Part shown: piece after piece, positions 54,551 to 64,000 of the stretch
Numbering within the stretch: position 1 is the stretch's first letter
Layout: every line of letters begins with the position of its first letter
Source of the DNA: Nonomuraea sp. SYSU D8015
Lineage (GTDB): Bacteria > Actinomycetota > Actinomycetes > Streptosporangiales > Streptosporangiaceae
NCBI RefSeq assembly: GCF_008065375.1
Contig: NZ_VJYI01000007.1
Span: forward strand, 310,001 to 374,000
Length of the DNA: 64,000 bases
Direction of reading: 5' to 3'
Position numbers and translations under genes: made by a program
Notes under the pieces: generated by a model
The model's database searches: none
Told to the model about the DNA's origin: nothing
The model's input: the letters and a program-made list of their open reading frames with translations, nothing else

Positions 54551-55171
54551 ATGAACGACATCTACATCACGCTCACCGGCAACGTCGCAGCAGAGCCCAG
54601 GCAATACACCTTCGAGGACGGCCTCAGGGTGACCTCGCTGAAGGTGCTCACCTCGCACCGCTACTTCGACAAGAAAACAGGCCAGTGGACCGACGGCGAG
54701 CGGGTCTGCTTCACGGTCCGCTGCTGGCGCGCCCTGGGAGAAAACGTGGCCACGTCCGTACGGGCCGGCCAGCCGGTGGTGGTGTCGGGCAAGCTGCGCA
54801 TCCGCGAGTTCGGCCCGGAGGGCGACCGCCGTTTCATGCCCGAGATTGAGGCCAGCGCGGTGGGCCATGACCTGCGCTGGGGCACCGGCGTCTTCACCAA
54901 GCCCGAGCGCGGTGGTGGCGCCACCTCGATGAGCAGGGAAATGCGCGAGCGCCTAGACGAGGAAACCCAGGACTGGGCCATGGCGTCACGAGCCGCCCGC
55001 CCTCTGGCCCGCCTGGACTCCGCTGAAGGCCACACGGTCCGCGTCCTGGGCTCCGACACCGTACGCACCCTGGGCGCAGAGGACGAGGCGAGCGACGACA
55101 CAGAGAACATCGGGGACGAACCCGGCGACACCACAGAGCAGCCCCATATGGAGGAGCGCGTAGCAGCGTAG
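54551..55171 (+). CDS. Single-stranded DNA-binding protein without acidic tip (SsbB-like)
   Basis: A 206-residue protein with a complete OB fold in the first 115 residues (MNDIYITLTGNVAAEPRQYT, CFTVRCWRALGENVATSVRA, GQPVVVSGKLRIREF). The C-terminal 90 residues are acidic and polar but end HMEERVAA, so the DDDIPF-type tip that recruits repair proteins in main SSBs is missing. That matches the second, sporulation-linked SsbB of streptomycetes. GGGAGG lies upstream of ATG 54551. It follows the two dynamin-like genes after a repeat-bearing gap. Confidence 0.85.
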   Translation: MNDIYITLTGNVAAEPRQYTFEDGLRVTSLKVLTSHRYFDKKTGQWTDGERVCFTVRCWRALGENVATSVRAGQPVVVSGKLRIREFGPEGDRRFMPEIEASAVGHDLRWGTGVFTKPERGGGATSMSREMRERLDEETQDWAMASRAARPLARLDSAEGHTVRVLGSDTVRTLGAEDEASDDTENIGDEPGDTTEQPHMEERVAA

Positions 55172-55172
55172 G

Positions 55173-55244
55173 CACCGGGCCAGCAAGGGGCACCGGGCCA
55201 GCAAGGGGCACCGGGCCAGCAAGGGGCACCGGGCCAGCAAGGGG
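55173..55244. repeat. Four perfect 18-bp tandem repeats after ssb
   Basis: CACCGGGCCAGCAAGGGG is repeated four times without change, starting two bases after the ssb stop codon; a looser variant follows (GAACCAGCTCAGCAGGGG). The rest of the gap to 55475 holds no gene I can recognise. Eighteen bases equals six codons, so the array could once have been coding. Confidence 0.92.
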
Positions 55245-55475
55245 GAACCAGCTCAGCAGGGGGAACCGGGCCGCCCACACGCCGTGCTGCACCAGCACCA
55301 CGACGCCGACCCCGCTCCCCACCACGCCCGTGCGCATGCCCCTTGCACTGGGCGTGTCGTCGGACCGTGACGGTGATGGTGAGGGTGAGGGCGAATGGTG
55401 GGATCGGTCGGAATCGGTTGGGCGCAGCAGAGCCGGGCGCGGCGGCGGCACCGCACACCCGCCGCCGCGCCCGCC

Positions 55476-56354
55476 TCAAGCGGCGGTCGCTTCAGCGGCC
55501 GGTTCCGCTGCGCGAGACCTGACCAGGAAACCGGCCACGGCCGCGGTGAAGAACATCACGACGCCGTACGTCGCCGCCGGGACGGCCATCTGGGCGTTGT
55601 TCAGCAGCGCCGGACTGAGGGCGACGGCGATCGACAGTGTGGCGTTGTGGATGCCGATCTCCATGCAGGAGGCGATGGCCTGGCGGCGACCCACTCCCGC
55701 CAGGCGGGGAGCCCAATAGCCGACGGTCAGACTGATCGCGCTGAACACAGCCGTGATCAGCCCCACGGAGCTGATGTAGCCGCCCAGGTTGTCCAGCTCC
55801 TGCAGCAGCGCACCGAGGATGACCAGAAGGAGGATCACAGCCGAGGCGATCTTCACGGGCTTGCTCATGCGCTCGGCGAAGCGCGGGGCGTACGCGCGCA
55901 CCGCCATGCCGATCGCCACGGGCACGAGCACGATCGCGATCACCTGCACCGTCTTGTCGAACTGGAGGCCAAGGGTGCCGGCGTTGCCGAAATAGCTCAG
56001 CGACAGGTTGGTGACGAGCGGCAGTGTGAAGACGGCCAGCACTGAGTTGATCGCGGTGAGCGTCACGTTCAGCGCGACGTCGCCGCCGAACAGATGGCTG
56101 TAGAGGTTCGCGGTGGTGCCTCCCGGCGAGGCGGCCAGCAACATCATGCCGACGGCGAGCGCAGGAGGGAGGCCGAAGGCCAGCACGAGACCGAGGCAGA
56201 CGGCGGGTAGGAGGAGAACCTGGCAGGTCAACGCCACGATGGTGGCTTTGGGGTAGGCGACCACGCGCCGGAAGTCGGCGATCGTCAGGCTCAGGCCGAG
56301 CCCGAGCATGATGATCGCCAGAGCGATGGGCAGGAAGACGCTGGCAAGGGCCAT
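55476..56354 (-). CDS. Bile acid:sodium symporter (BASS) family transporter
   Basis: A 292-residue membrane protein with about nine hydrophobic helices. Family landmarks are LGLGLSLTIADFRRVVAYPK near the start, MLLAASPGGTTANLYSHLFG (the ion-site loop) and EIGIHNATLSIAVALSPALL. Bacterial members move bile acids, keto acids, pantoate or other organic anions with sodium. The physiological substrate is not evident. It is divergent from the GGDEF gene across a 634-base gap. Confidence 0.87.
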   Translation of the reverse strand: MALASVFLPIALAIIMLGLGLSLTIADFRRVVAYPKATIVALTCQVLLLPAVCLGLVLAFGLPPALAVGMMLLAASPGGTTANLYSHLFGGDVALNVTLTAINSVLAVFTLPLVTNLSLSYFGNAGTLGLQFDKTVQVIAIVLVPVAIGMAVRAYAPRFAERMSKPVKIASAVILLLVILGALLQELDNLGGYISSVGLITAVFSAISLTVGYWAPRLAGVGRRQAIASCMEIGIHNATLSIAVALSPALLNNAQMAVPAATYGVVMFFTAAVAGFLVRSRAAEPAAEATAA

Positions 56355-56954
56355 GGGGGGTGCGTGTCCTCTCCGTGCCGGAAGGGCCGATGGCCTCGAA
56401 TCTCAGAAGGCGGCAGCGCGCCCTCCTTGATCGGAGCCGATTGCAGACCTTCACGATCTGGGATCGCCGCCCATATGGGAAGAGGCGAGAGCCGGGTTCG
56501 GCGTGGTGATGGTGCGCGCGAATGCCACGCGCGGCGCGATCAATCCTCCAGGGACACGGCGGAGGACGGAATGAGCGTCGAGGAGAAGATTCGGGCTTCG
56601 AGAAAACGGTGGGCCTGGAGAGAAAGGAATGAACGGTGAGAGAAGCGCCGAGCTGAGCGGCGAGGGAAGACGCGGCCCGCAGAGGAGTGGGAGAGGACCG
56701 GAAATCATTCTCGTTTTTGCGCAGGAGGATCAGTCGCAGTGGAGGGGGGAGGGGGCATCGGCCGAAACCCGTTCATCCCCCGAGGGCGGCCGATGGTGTG
56801 TTTGCCCGCATCAGATCACGAGAGCATCTGTCAGGTCCAGATCACGCCCCGCACCATGGCTGCTCCTTTCCAGCACGGCCCGCTCGCGGAGTGAGCAGGT
56901 GTGGACTCTGCCAACGTATCGGTTCCCATCGCGCAACGCACACTCCGCAATTAT
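56355..56954. other. Long gap between bass and ggdef genes
   Basis: I find no supported gene here. A 9-base word CAGATCACG occurs at 56812-56820 and again at 56838-56846, in the part nearer the GGDEF gene; with the inverted repeat at 56955 it suggests a regulated promoter region. Confidence 0.4.
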
Positions 56955-56965
56955 TGTGTTACACA
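56955..56965. promoter_or_regulatory. Inverted repeat upstream of the GGDEF gene
   Basis: TGTGT-T-ACACA is a perfect short palindrome 23 bases before ATG 56989, in an AT-rich patch and just ahead of the ribosome site AGGGAGGAG. It may be an operator. I could not match it to a known regulator such as BldD. Confidence 0.35.
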
Positions 56966-56988
56966 TCGTTAGTCAGGGAGGAGACGAG

Positions 56989-58278
56989 ATGGCGGCGACC
57001 AGTCACGCCTCGATAAAGCCTCGCGACGGTGTGTCAACACTGGTCGATCGCTGGCCGTTGCTGGGGCAACGCCGCGCCCTCGTGATCTACTTGTGCGCGA
57101 TAGTCGCGCTCGACCTGGCCGCGATCGTGTTCTTCTCGTCGACCACCGAGTTCCGATGGCGGGACGCGCTCACGTTCGCGGCCCTCATGGCGTGTGGCGC
57201 GGTCTGCATCGAAGCCACCCGACGCCTGGGGATGCCCGCCGGAGTCTCGCGCGATCTGCTGTCGGCCTGGTGGCTGCCGGTGGCCCTGCTCCTGCCCCCG
57301 GTCTACGCGCTGTTCGCACCCATCATCCTGCAGGTCTTGCTGCAGGTGCGGGTCCGCGCGACCGTGCTCTACCGCCGGGTGTTCAGCTCGGCCGCCATCG
57401 GGCTGGCAGGGTGCACGGCGTCCGTGATGTTCCACTGGCTCGTCGAGGACCCGTGGGTGCTGTCGCGGGGCAGCGGGCCACCGATCATCTACGCGGTGGT
57501 GGCCGCAGTGCTGTTCTCCCTGCTCAACCTCGCGCTCATCGCCATCGCCGCCCACACTGCCGACCCCGACATGACGTGGCGCGAGGTGCTCTGGAACAAG
57601 GAGAACGTGCTGCTCGACGTCGTCGAGCTCTGCCTGGGCGTCACGGTCTCGATCGGCTGCGGCCTCAACCTGGCCCTGCTGCTGCTCGCCCTGCCGCCAG
57701 TGGTGTTGCTGCAACGCAGCCTCCTGCACGCCCAACTCCAGGCCGCCGCCCGTACGGACGCGAAGACGGGTCTGCTGAACGCGGCCGCCTGGCAGCGTGA
57801 GGCCGACACGGAGATCGTGCGTGCCCGCCGCACCGGCGACGCCCTCGCCGTGCTGATCATCGACATCGACCACTTCAAACGCGTCAACGATGCCCACGGC
57901 CATCTGGTCGGTGATCAGGTTCTCGCCGGTGTGGCGGCCACGTTGCGCAGCCAGCTGCGCGACTACGACGTGGTGGGCCGCTTCGGCGGTGAGGAGTTCG
58001 TCGTCCTCCTGCCCGGCGCGGACGTCCGCGAGGCCCGGCAGGTCGCCGAACGCCTGCGCACCCGCATCGGTCACATGGCGATCCCGGCCGACGACACCAT
58101 GATCAGGGTGACCATTTCGGCGGGTGTCGCCTTGATGAGCGTCCACGGCGATGACCTGATCGATTTGCTCGCCGCCGCCGACCTGGCCCTTTATCGGGCG
58201 AAGGAGCTGGGCCGCGACCGCGTCTGCATCCCCGCCGTCCAGCCCCCGCCCCGCTCCCTTCCGGAAGACCCCTCCTGA
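56989..58278 (+). CDS. Membrane diguanylate cyclase (GGDEF protein)
   Basis: A 429-residue protein. Residues about 20-250 contain several membrane helices (VIYLCAIVALDLAAIVFFSS, SAWWLPVALLLPPVYALFAP and others), forming a sensor region. Residues 265-415 are a GGDEF domain with the active motif RFGGEEF near residue 330 and the inhibitory I-site RDYD five residues earlier. It should make cyclic di-GMP, the signal that controls sporulation through BldD in Streptomyces. AGGGAGGAG precedes ATG 56989. There is no EAL domain. Confidence 0.9.
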   Translation: MAATSHASIKPRDGVSTLVDRWPLLGQRRALVIYLCAIVALDLAAIVFFSSTTEFRWRDALTFAALMACGAVCIEATRRLGMPAGVSRDLLSAWWLPVALLLPPVYALFAPIILQVLLQVRVRATVLYRRVFSSAAIGLAGCTASVMFHWLVEDPWVLSRGSGPPIIYAVVAAVLFSLLNLALIAIAAHTADPDMTWREVLWNKENVLLDVVELCLGVTVSIGCGLNLALLLLALPPVVLLQRSLLHAQLQAAARTDAKTGLLNAAAWQREADTEIVRARRTGDALAVLIIDIDHFKRVNDAHGHLVGDQVLAGVAATLRSQLRDYDVVGRFGGEEFVVLLPGADVREARQVAERLRTRIGHMAIPADDTMIRVTISAGVALMSVHGDDLIDLLAAADLALYRAKELGRDRVCIPAVQPPPRSLPEDPS

Positions 58279-58467
58279 CCCCTCCGAAACCGCCTCCCGC
58301 CCTTTGCGGGCATGTATCTCCCGCCGACTGCCTCTCCTCCGGAGAACACCACCTGGCAGTGACAGCGACGTCGTACAGGCATGTGTTGTCAGGGTCAGGG
58401 ATGGATGCCATGTCAGGAGGTGCCGTGATGGGCAGGAACACGACGACACGGGCAGGAGCACGACGAA

Positions 58468-58604
58468 CACGCAGGGAAGGCCGCGGGCACACTCGCACGG
58501 GCAGGGAAGGCGTGCGGGCGTCATCGCACGGGCAGGGAAGGCGTGCGGGCGTCATCGCACGGGCAGGGAAGGCGGCGGGCACAATCGCACGGGCAGGTAA
58601 CGCC
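58468..58604. repeat. 31-bp tandem repeats between ggdef and ettA
   Basis: A unit starting GGGCAGGGAAGGCGTGCG and ending GTCATCGCAC is perfect at 58499-58529 and 58530-58560. Diverged copies flank it at about 58469-58498 and 58561-58590, and a partial one starts at 58591. From 58599 to 58681 the word AACGCCAC or close variants recurs about six times. No gene is seen in 58279-58904. Confidence 0.85.
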
Positions 58605-58904
58605 ACGCCACAACGCCACCTCATTGACGGGAACGCCACTGGACCGAACGCCGCGCAACGCCACCGGGCACTAGCGCCACGCCCTCTTTGCGCCCGGCTG
58701 TGCAGCTCCTGCGAGCCCGGGGGGCGGGTGTGGTTCATGTCCGTTGCAGCGTGTCTGGGCTGTGGTCGGTCGCGCCCTTATGGGGGCACCTGTTGCGTCA
58801 GGCGCGTATGTGAGCCGACTGCAGCGCGGCGCTCGTACCCCCTCGTCCATCCTGCTGGGGAGGAGCGGCGGAAGCCTGGGTCAGGAGCCCCTAAGCTAGA
58901 GGGC

Positions 58905-60569
<1,665 letters not shown>

Positions 60570-60692
60570 TCGTCGACACGCTCGGGAGGCCCTCTTCGCC
60601 AGATGAAGGGGGCCTCCGCGTCGTTTCCGTTCCTCTTCGCGGGCTCGCGTCGTGCGCGCGCCCGATGAGGATCTTCACGCGGCGGGCCAGGT

Positions 60693-60713
60693 TCCTAGAA
60701 TGAAATTCTAGGA
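60693..60713. promoter_or_regulatory. Perfect 21-bp palindrome upstream of a broken VOC gene
   Basis: TCCTAGAAT-GAA-ATTCTAGGA has 9-bp arms and a 3-base spacer and stands out in this GC-rich DNA. It is 11 bases before the start of the VOC relic. It looks like an operator for a dimeric repressor, but no regulator gene is adjacent; without a T-tract it is an unlikely terminator for ettA. Confidence 0.6.
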
Positions 60714-60723
60714 TTGCTCTGGA

Positions 60724-61150
60724 GTGAGGAGCCGGGCGTCGGACCTGGAACTGGACGGCCTCGATGTGACCTTCGACCACACGGCCGTGGCCGCACCCCG
60801 GATCAGGAGCCTGCTGCCGATCTATCGCGACCTGCTCGGCGGCCGGCATCTGGGCGGTGGCGGCGACAACCGGGCCGATCTGGCGGCGACAACCGGGCCG
60901 ATCTGGCGGCGGCGGTCGCCCGGCTGACCGCCTGCGGCTATCGCCTGCACGGGCTCAACCAGTCCGATCTCCGCTGGCAGGAGGTCTTCCTCCACCCAAG
61001 TAGGCGCACGGCGTGCTGATCCAGCTCGCCCAGCCTGGCCCACGCGAGCCCGGCAAGTGGCGCGCGACCCTGGAGGACGTGCTGGCCGGCCGTGGCAGGA
61101 ACGGGAACGGCGTACCCAGCCCTTGGAGCTGCCAGGCCCTCTGTGACTGA
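60724..61150 (+). pseudogene. Broken VOC/glyoxalase-family gene
   Basis: The first part (LDVTFDHTAVAAPRIRSLLP, IYRDLLGGRHLGGG) is a good VOC/methylmalonyl-CoA-epimerase-like N-terminus. A 23-base duplication (60862-60884 and 60885-60907) then changes the frame, about 40 residues including metal ligands are missing, and the text resumes as AAVARLTACGYRLHGLNQSD and WQEVFLHP. An in-frame TAG near 60999 and another shift precede the final AHGVLIQLAQPGPREPGKW, which ends at TGA 61148-61150. It cannot make a working enzyme. Confidence 0.7.
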
Positions 61151-61220
61151 CCATCCGGCGTCGAACGAACAGGGACCATCTCCTCCTGTGTGGGTAGAGG
61201 GGGTCGAGGGGGAGGTTGCG

Positions 61221-61472
61221 ATGACGAAGTTCATGGATGTCCACAGCGGGTTCGCCGGCGCGACGGCCGAGCAACTGCGCGAGGCGCATGAGCGCGACCT
61301 GGCGATCGAGGGCTCCGAGGGCGTGCACTTCGAGCATGCCTGGTTCGACCCCGAGTCGGGCAAGGTGTTCTGCCTGTCATCGGGGCCGTCCAAAGAGGCG
61401 GTGCAACGGGTGCACGAGAGGGCCGGGCACCCGACGACGGAGATCTATGAGGTGCCCATCGAGCTCGAATAG
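61221..61472 (+). CDS. SCO4226-like nickel-binding protein (DUF4242)
   Basis: An 83-residue ferredoxin-like small protein (MTKFMDVHSGFAGATAEQL, VHFEHAWFDPESGKVFCLSS, VHERAGHPTTEIYEVPIE). The S. coelicolor SCO4226 relative binds nickel; conserved His and Cys residues are kept here (DVHS, FEHAW, FCLS, RAGHP). GGGGGAGG gives a very strong ribosome site before ATG 61221. It ends 14 bases from the convergent Nudix gene. The physiological role is unknown. Confidence 0.85.
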   Translation: MTKFMDVHSGFAGATAEQLREAHERDLAIEGSEGVHFEHAWFDPESGKVFCLSSGPSKEAVQRVHERAGHPTTEIYEVPIELE

Positions 61473-61486
61473 CGAGCTCTGAGAGG

Positions 61487-61888
61487 TCACGTGAGCCGGC
61501 CGCTCGCGTGAAGGTGGTCGAAGACGATCTGATCGACCGGCGCCACGCGGTCGCGGTCGGCGTACGTGAGCCAGACCACCTCGTCGATCTCGCTGCTCGC
61601 GGTCGGGATGCCGTGATATTGGGCGGTGTAGCAGGTCATCTGCACGGCGACGTCGTTGGGATGCCCATCTGCCTGGGCTACGAAGGTCCCGAGATGGGCC
61701 GCGCTGGAGGCGACGATGGCGACGGCGAGCTCCTCGTCGATCTCCCTCACCAGCGTGTCGAGGTCGCTCTCGCCAGGCTCGCGTTTGCCGCCGGGGAGAT
61801 AGTAGACGTTCTTGCCGCGAGACCGGGTGCTCAGGATCTTGCCGTCCTCCAGCAGGATCCAAGCGACTTTGTCAATGATCGAGGTCAA
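61487..61888 (-). CDS. Nudix hydrolase
   Basis: A 133-residue protein with the Nudix box GGKREPGESDLDTLVREIDE followed by EL, close to the GX5EX7REUXEEXGU pattern, though the Gly near its end is replaced (EELAVAI). It hydrolyses a nucleoside-diphosphate-linked compound. The TTG start at 61888 follows AAGGGA. It is divergent from a two-component pair. Confidence 0.82.
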   Translation of the reverse strand: MTSIIDKVAWILLEDGKILSTRSRGKNVYYLPGGKREPGESDLDTLVREIDEELAVAIVASSAAHLGTFVAQADGHPNDVAVQMTCYTAQYHGIPTASSEIDEVVWLTYADRDRVAPVDQIVFDHLHASGRLT

Positions 61889-61995
61889 TGTCGTCCCTTC
61901 TGCCGGTCATGATCTTTGTAGTATTTTTAAGGGACTTGTCGGCCCCGCATGCCCATGCTCCTCTTACCGGCATGCGTCGCGTTGAGGAACATGAC

Positions 61996-62625
61996 GTGAT
62001 TCGCGTCGCGGTGATCGACGACCACGAACTCATCCGCCATGGCCTGGAATACCTCCTCCGGCCCTTCGACGATCTCGACGTCGTGTTCCAGGGCTCCAGG
62101 ATCGCCGATCTGCGGAGTGGCGACCTGGATCACGACGTGCTGATCCTCGATCTCTACCTGGCCACCGACCGGCCCTGCGTGGCCGAGATCCGGGAGCTTT
62201 CCGCGATCACCCGGGTCTTGGTGGTCTCCGCCTCGGGCCGGCCCGCCGACGTGCTGGCCGCCATCCGGTCCGGCGCCAATGGGTACGTCACCAAGGACGC
62301 CCCCGCCGAGCTCGTCGTGGACGCCCTGCGCACCGTCGCCGTCGGCGGTTTCTACCTGTCGGCAGGCTTGGCCGACATCCTGCAGAACGAGCTCGGCGCG
62401 CCGCCTTCGGACGCCGCCCAGCCCCGGCTGTCGGGCCGCGAAGAGGAGGTGCTGGCGTACATCGCGCAGGGCTTCACCCACGCGCAGATCGCGCGGCGCA
62501 TGGAGATCACCAAGGCGACCGTGGACACCTACGTGGAGCGGATCAGAGCCAAGCTCCAGGTCGGCAACAAGGCCCAGCTCACCCGCGCGGCCCTGGACCG
62601 CCTCGAGCGTCGCCCCGAAGCATGA
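61996..62625 (+). CDS. NarL/LuxR-type response regulator
   Basis: A 209-residue regulator with receiver motifs VAVIDDHELIRHGLEYLL, phosphoacceptor D52 in LILDLYL, and VTKDAP with the conserved Lys, then a LuxR helix-turn-helix (LSGREEEVLAYIAQGFTHAQ, IARRMEITKATVDTYVERI). GTG 61996 is chosen because GAGGA lies seven bases upstream; longer in-frame starts overlap the Nudix promoter. Its stop overlaps the start of the kinase gene, its likely partner. Confidence 0.88.
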   Translation: MIRVAVIDDHELIRHGLEYLLRPFDDLDVVFQGSRIADLRSGDLDHDVLILDLYLATDRPCVAEIRELSAITRVLVVSASGRPADVLAAIRSGANGYVTKDAPAELVVDALRTVAVGGFYLSAGLADILQNELGAPPSDAAQPRLSGREEEVLAYIAQGFTHAQIARRMEITKATVDTYVERIRAKLQVGNKAQLTRAALDRLERRPEA

Positions 62626-63911
62626 GCGACGACCCCGCGGCCACCGACCCCGAGTCGCCCGGTCCGGCGGCGCCCGGCTCTCCGGCCACGGGTCCTGAGG
62701 CCGCCGGGCCTGCGACGGCGGGTCCGGGAGCGGTTGGTTCTCCGGCCGCTGGTTCTGCGGTTGCCGGAATCGAGCGCATGCGCGCCGTCGCGACGATCGC
62801 TGTCCGGCTGGGCGCGCTGGGCTTGTGCGGCTCGCTCGAACTGCTCGGAGACTGGCGATGGACCACTGTCTGGCCGGTGAACGTCCTGCTGGCCGCACTC
62901 GTGCTCAACAGCCTGGTGATCTGCGCCCTGATCGCCGTACGCCGCGCGCTCCCCTCCCGCCACCTGCTCGCCGCCGACGTGGTGCTCGTCCTCGTCGTAT
63001 GCCTGGCGGTCGCCTGGTATGCCGGTGACCGCATGACGAACGGCTGGCCGGGCATCGTGCTGCCCTACGTGCTGCTGTCGGCCGTCATGGTGGGCATCGG
63101 CTTCCGCTCGGACGGCGCGGTGGCGGGCTGGGCCGCCGTGCTGGGATGTGCGTTCATGGTGGGCGACGTGCTGGCGGGCCAGCGCTGGTTCGAGTCACTG
63201 CCGCACGTCTGCGGCGTGGCGGCCAACGCGGCGGTCGCCTGCTACGTGGCCACGGTGCTGACCCGCAACGCCGCCGAGCTCGACCGGGCCCGGGCAGAGG
63301 AGGTCCTGCGTACCGCGCAGCTGTCGGAGGAGCGTGAGCGCGCCAGGACCGCCCGCGTCCTCCACGATCGCATCCTGCAGACACTGGAGGCGCTGGTCAG
63401 GGACGGCTGGATCGCCGACGAGGGCGTGCGGGCGCGGGTGGCCGAGGAGTCGCGGTGGCTGCGTGCGTACCTGCGGGGCGACGAGGGCGCTCCGGACGGC
63501 GACGTGCTGACCGCCCTGGAGGCGGTGGTGCGACAGGCGGTCGGGAACGGCCTGCACGTGGAGTTCAACGCCAGCCGGCTGCGTACGTCGCCCGACCGCG
63601 AACGGGTCGCCGGCGAGGTCGTCGACGCGCTGGCCGGCGCGCTGCGCGAGGCGCTGACGAACGTGGCCAAGCACGCGGGCGTGCGGCGCGCCGTGGTCTG
63701 GGCGGAGAGCCGGGCCGGGGTGGTGACGTTGAGCGTGTTGGATCACGGAGCGGGGTTCGACATGGAACGGCGACCGCCCGGGCTGGGCATCTCACGCTCG
63801 ATCGTCGAGCGGGTGGCCGCGGTGGGCGGTTCCGCGGACATCGAATCGGCCCCGGGAGAGGGCACTCACGTCACGGTACGGATCCCGCTCCCGCCACCGC
63901 AGCAGGAGTGA
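62622..63911 (+). CDS. Sensor histidine kinase, NarL-partner type
   Basis: A 429-residue kinase. Residues 1-45 are a disordered Pro/Ala/Gly stretch. Six or so membrane helices fill residues 50-210, followed by a coiled dimerisation helix with ARVLHDRILQTLEAL (phospho-His H248, HisKA_3-like) and an ATPase domain with N box EALTNVAKHAG and G1 box LDHGAGFD and G2 GLGISRS. The ATG overlaps the regulator's stop (62622-62625), so the two form a two-component system. The signal is unknown; no target operon is adjacent within the window, which ends 89 bases later without another gene start. Confidence 0.87.
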   Translation: MSDDPAATDPESPGPAAPGSPATGPEAAGPATAGPGAVGSPAAGSAVAGIERMRAVATIAVRLGALGLCGSLELLGDWRWTTVWPVNVLLAALVLNSLVICALIAVRRALPSRHLLAADVVLVLVVCLAVAWYAGDRMTNGWPGIVLPYVLLSAVMVGIGFRSDGAVAGWAAVLGCAFMVGDVLAGQRWFESLPHVCGVAANAAVACYVATVLTRNAAELDRARAEEVLRTAQLSEERERARTARVLHDRILQTLEALVRDGWIADEGVRARVAEESRWLRAYLRGDEGAPDGDVLTALEAVVRQAVGNGLHVEFNASRLRTSPDRERVAGEVVDALAGALREALTNVAKHAGVRRAVVWAESRAGVVTLSVLDHGAGFDMERRPPGLGISRSIVERVAAVGGSADIESAPGEGTHVTVRIPLPPPQQE

Positions 63912-64000
63912 GGCCCGCTCGGAGGAGGGGACAGGGCGCGGGTGTCGAACCAGTCGGCTGTGTAGGCCCGCTACCGCTCCGGCCCAACTGCTGTGTTGGC

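Noticed and set aside
55173..55244. Possible CRISPR array (18-bp repeats), also 58468-58604
   Set aside because: Units are directly adjacent without spacers and no cas genes are present; these are plain tandem repeats.
58103..58738. Minus-strand frame across the repeats after the GGDEF gene
   Set aside because: Built from repeat-encoded Ala/Arg/Pro units and antisense of the GGDEF end; no ribosome site or family.
63912..64000. Possible RNA gene in the last 89 bases
   Set aside because: No tRNA cloverleaf or other structure could be drawn; too short to judge.

Overview
The window is very GC-rich DNA (above 70% by eye), densely coded on both strands with many ATGA/GTGA overlaps. The gene content is that of a filamentous actinomycete: two AfsR/SARP regulators, an F420-type LLM oxidoreductase, a DUF6504-dnaE2 pair, DUF2795 and DUF4328 proteins, an SCO4226-like protein, and a pair of dynamin-like GTPases next to a second SSB. 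A member of the Streptosporangiales (Nonomuraea-like) is my best guess. That is an inference from family content, not a measurement.

Layout. 0-0.85 kb: end of an ABC solute-binding gene and a 2H phosphoesterase, closed by a hairpin terminator. 0.9-8.3 kb: an unstable stretch with two divergent AfsR-type STAND regulators, a relic of a third, fragments of an Mth938-like gene and of an alpha/beta hydrolase, and a frameshifted secreted-protein gene; an intact Mth938-like gene sits on the far side. 8.3-14.3 kb: MT0933-like antitoxin-family protein, cobyric acid synthase, and lipid and housekeeping enzymes (acyltransferase, patatin, RidA, LysE, quinone oxidoreductase). 14.5-18.1 kb: a drug-resistance-like module of a streptogramin-lyase propeller overlapping an ABC-F gene, with a divergent TetR and repeated operator-like sites. 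18.1-25.3 kb: membrane Ser/Thr kinase, then a HAD-ATPase-permease-permease-binding-protein importer operon with a divergent GntR/UTRA regulator. 25.2-29.2 kb: DUF6504 and error-prone polymerase dnaE2 behind a LexA-like box. 29.3-36.2 kb: DUF4328 protein, an orphan response regulator, an ABC export pair, an LLM oxidoreductase and a secreted sulfatase. 36.5-38.0 kb: a decayed TnpB-type element ending on the stop codon of the lut regulator. 37.9-41.4 kb: lactate utilisation (FCD regulator, lutABC) with two perfect operator palindromes. 41.4-44.0 kb: BaeRF/Vms1-like protein, DUF2795 protein and a double GNAT. 44.0-49.8 kb: cobalamin/siroheme genes (cobL, a CbiX-like protein, cobT, a ureohydrolase, a CysG-type fusion). 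49.8-55.2 kb: two dynamin-like GTPases and an SSB without an acidic tip. 55.2-64 kb: BASS transporter, membrane GGDEF protein, EttA, a broken VOC gene, a DUF4242 protein, a Nudix hydrolase, and a response regulator/histidine kinase pair.

The strongest biological units are: (1) the ABC-F/lyase/TetR module, which combines two different defences against ribosome-targeting antibiotics; (2) the GTPase-GTPase-SSB group, which looks like the Streptomyces sporulation-septation set; (3) the lactate operon with its operators; (4) the SOS-type mutagenesis pair without a local imuB; and (5) the scattered B12 genes, with no cobalamin riboswitch seen and a CbiX-like protein lacking the usual metal-binding histidines. 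Short tandem repeats occur in several intergenic gaps and inside cobT, and long low-complexity inserts enlarge cobT and the ABC-F protein.
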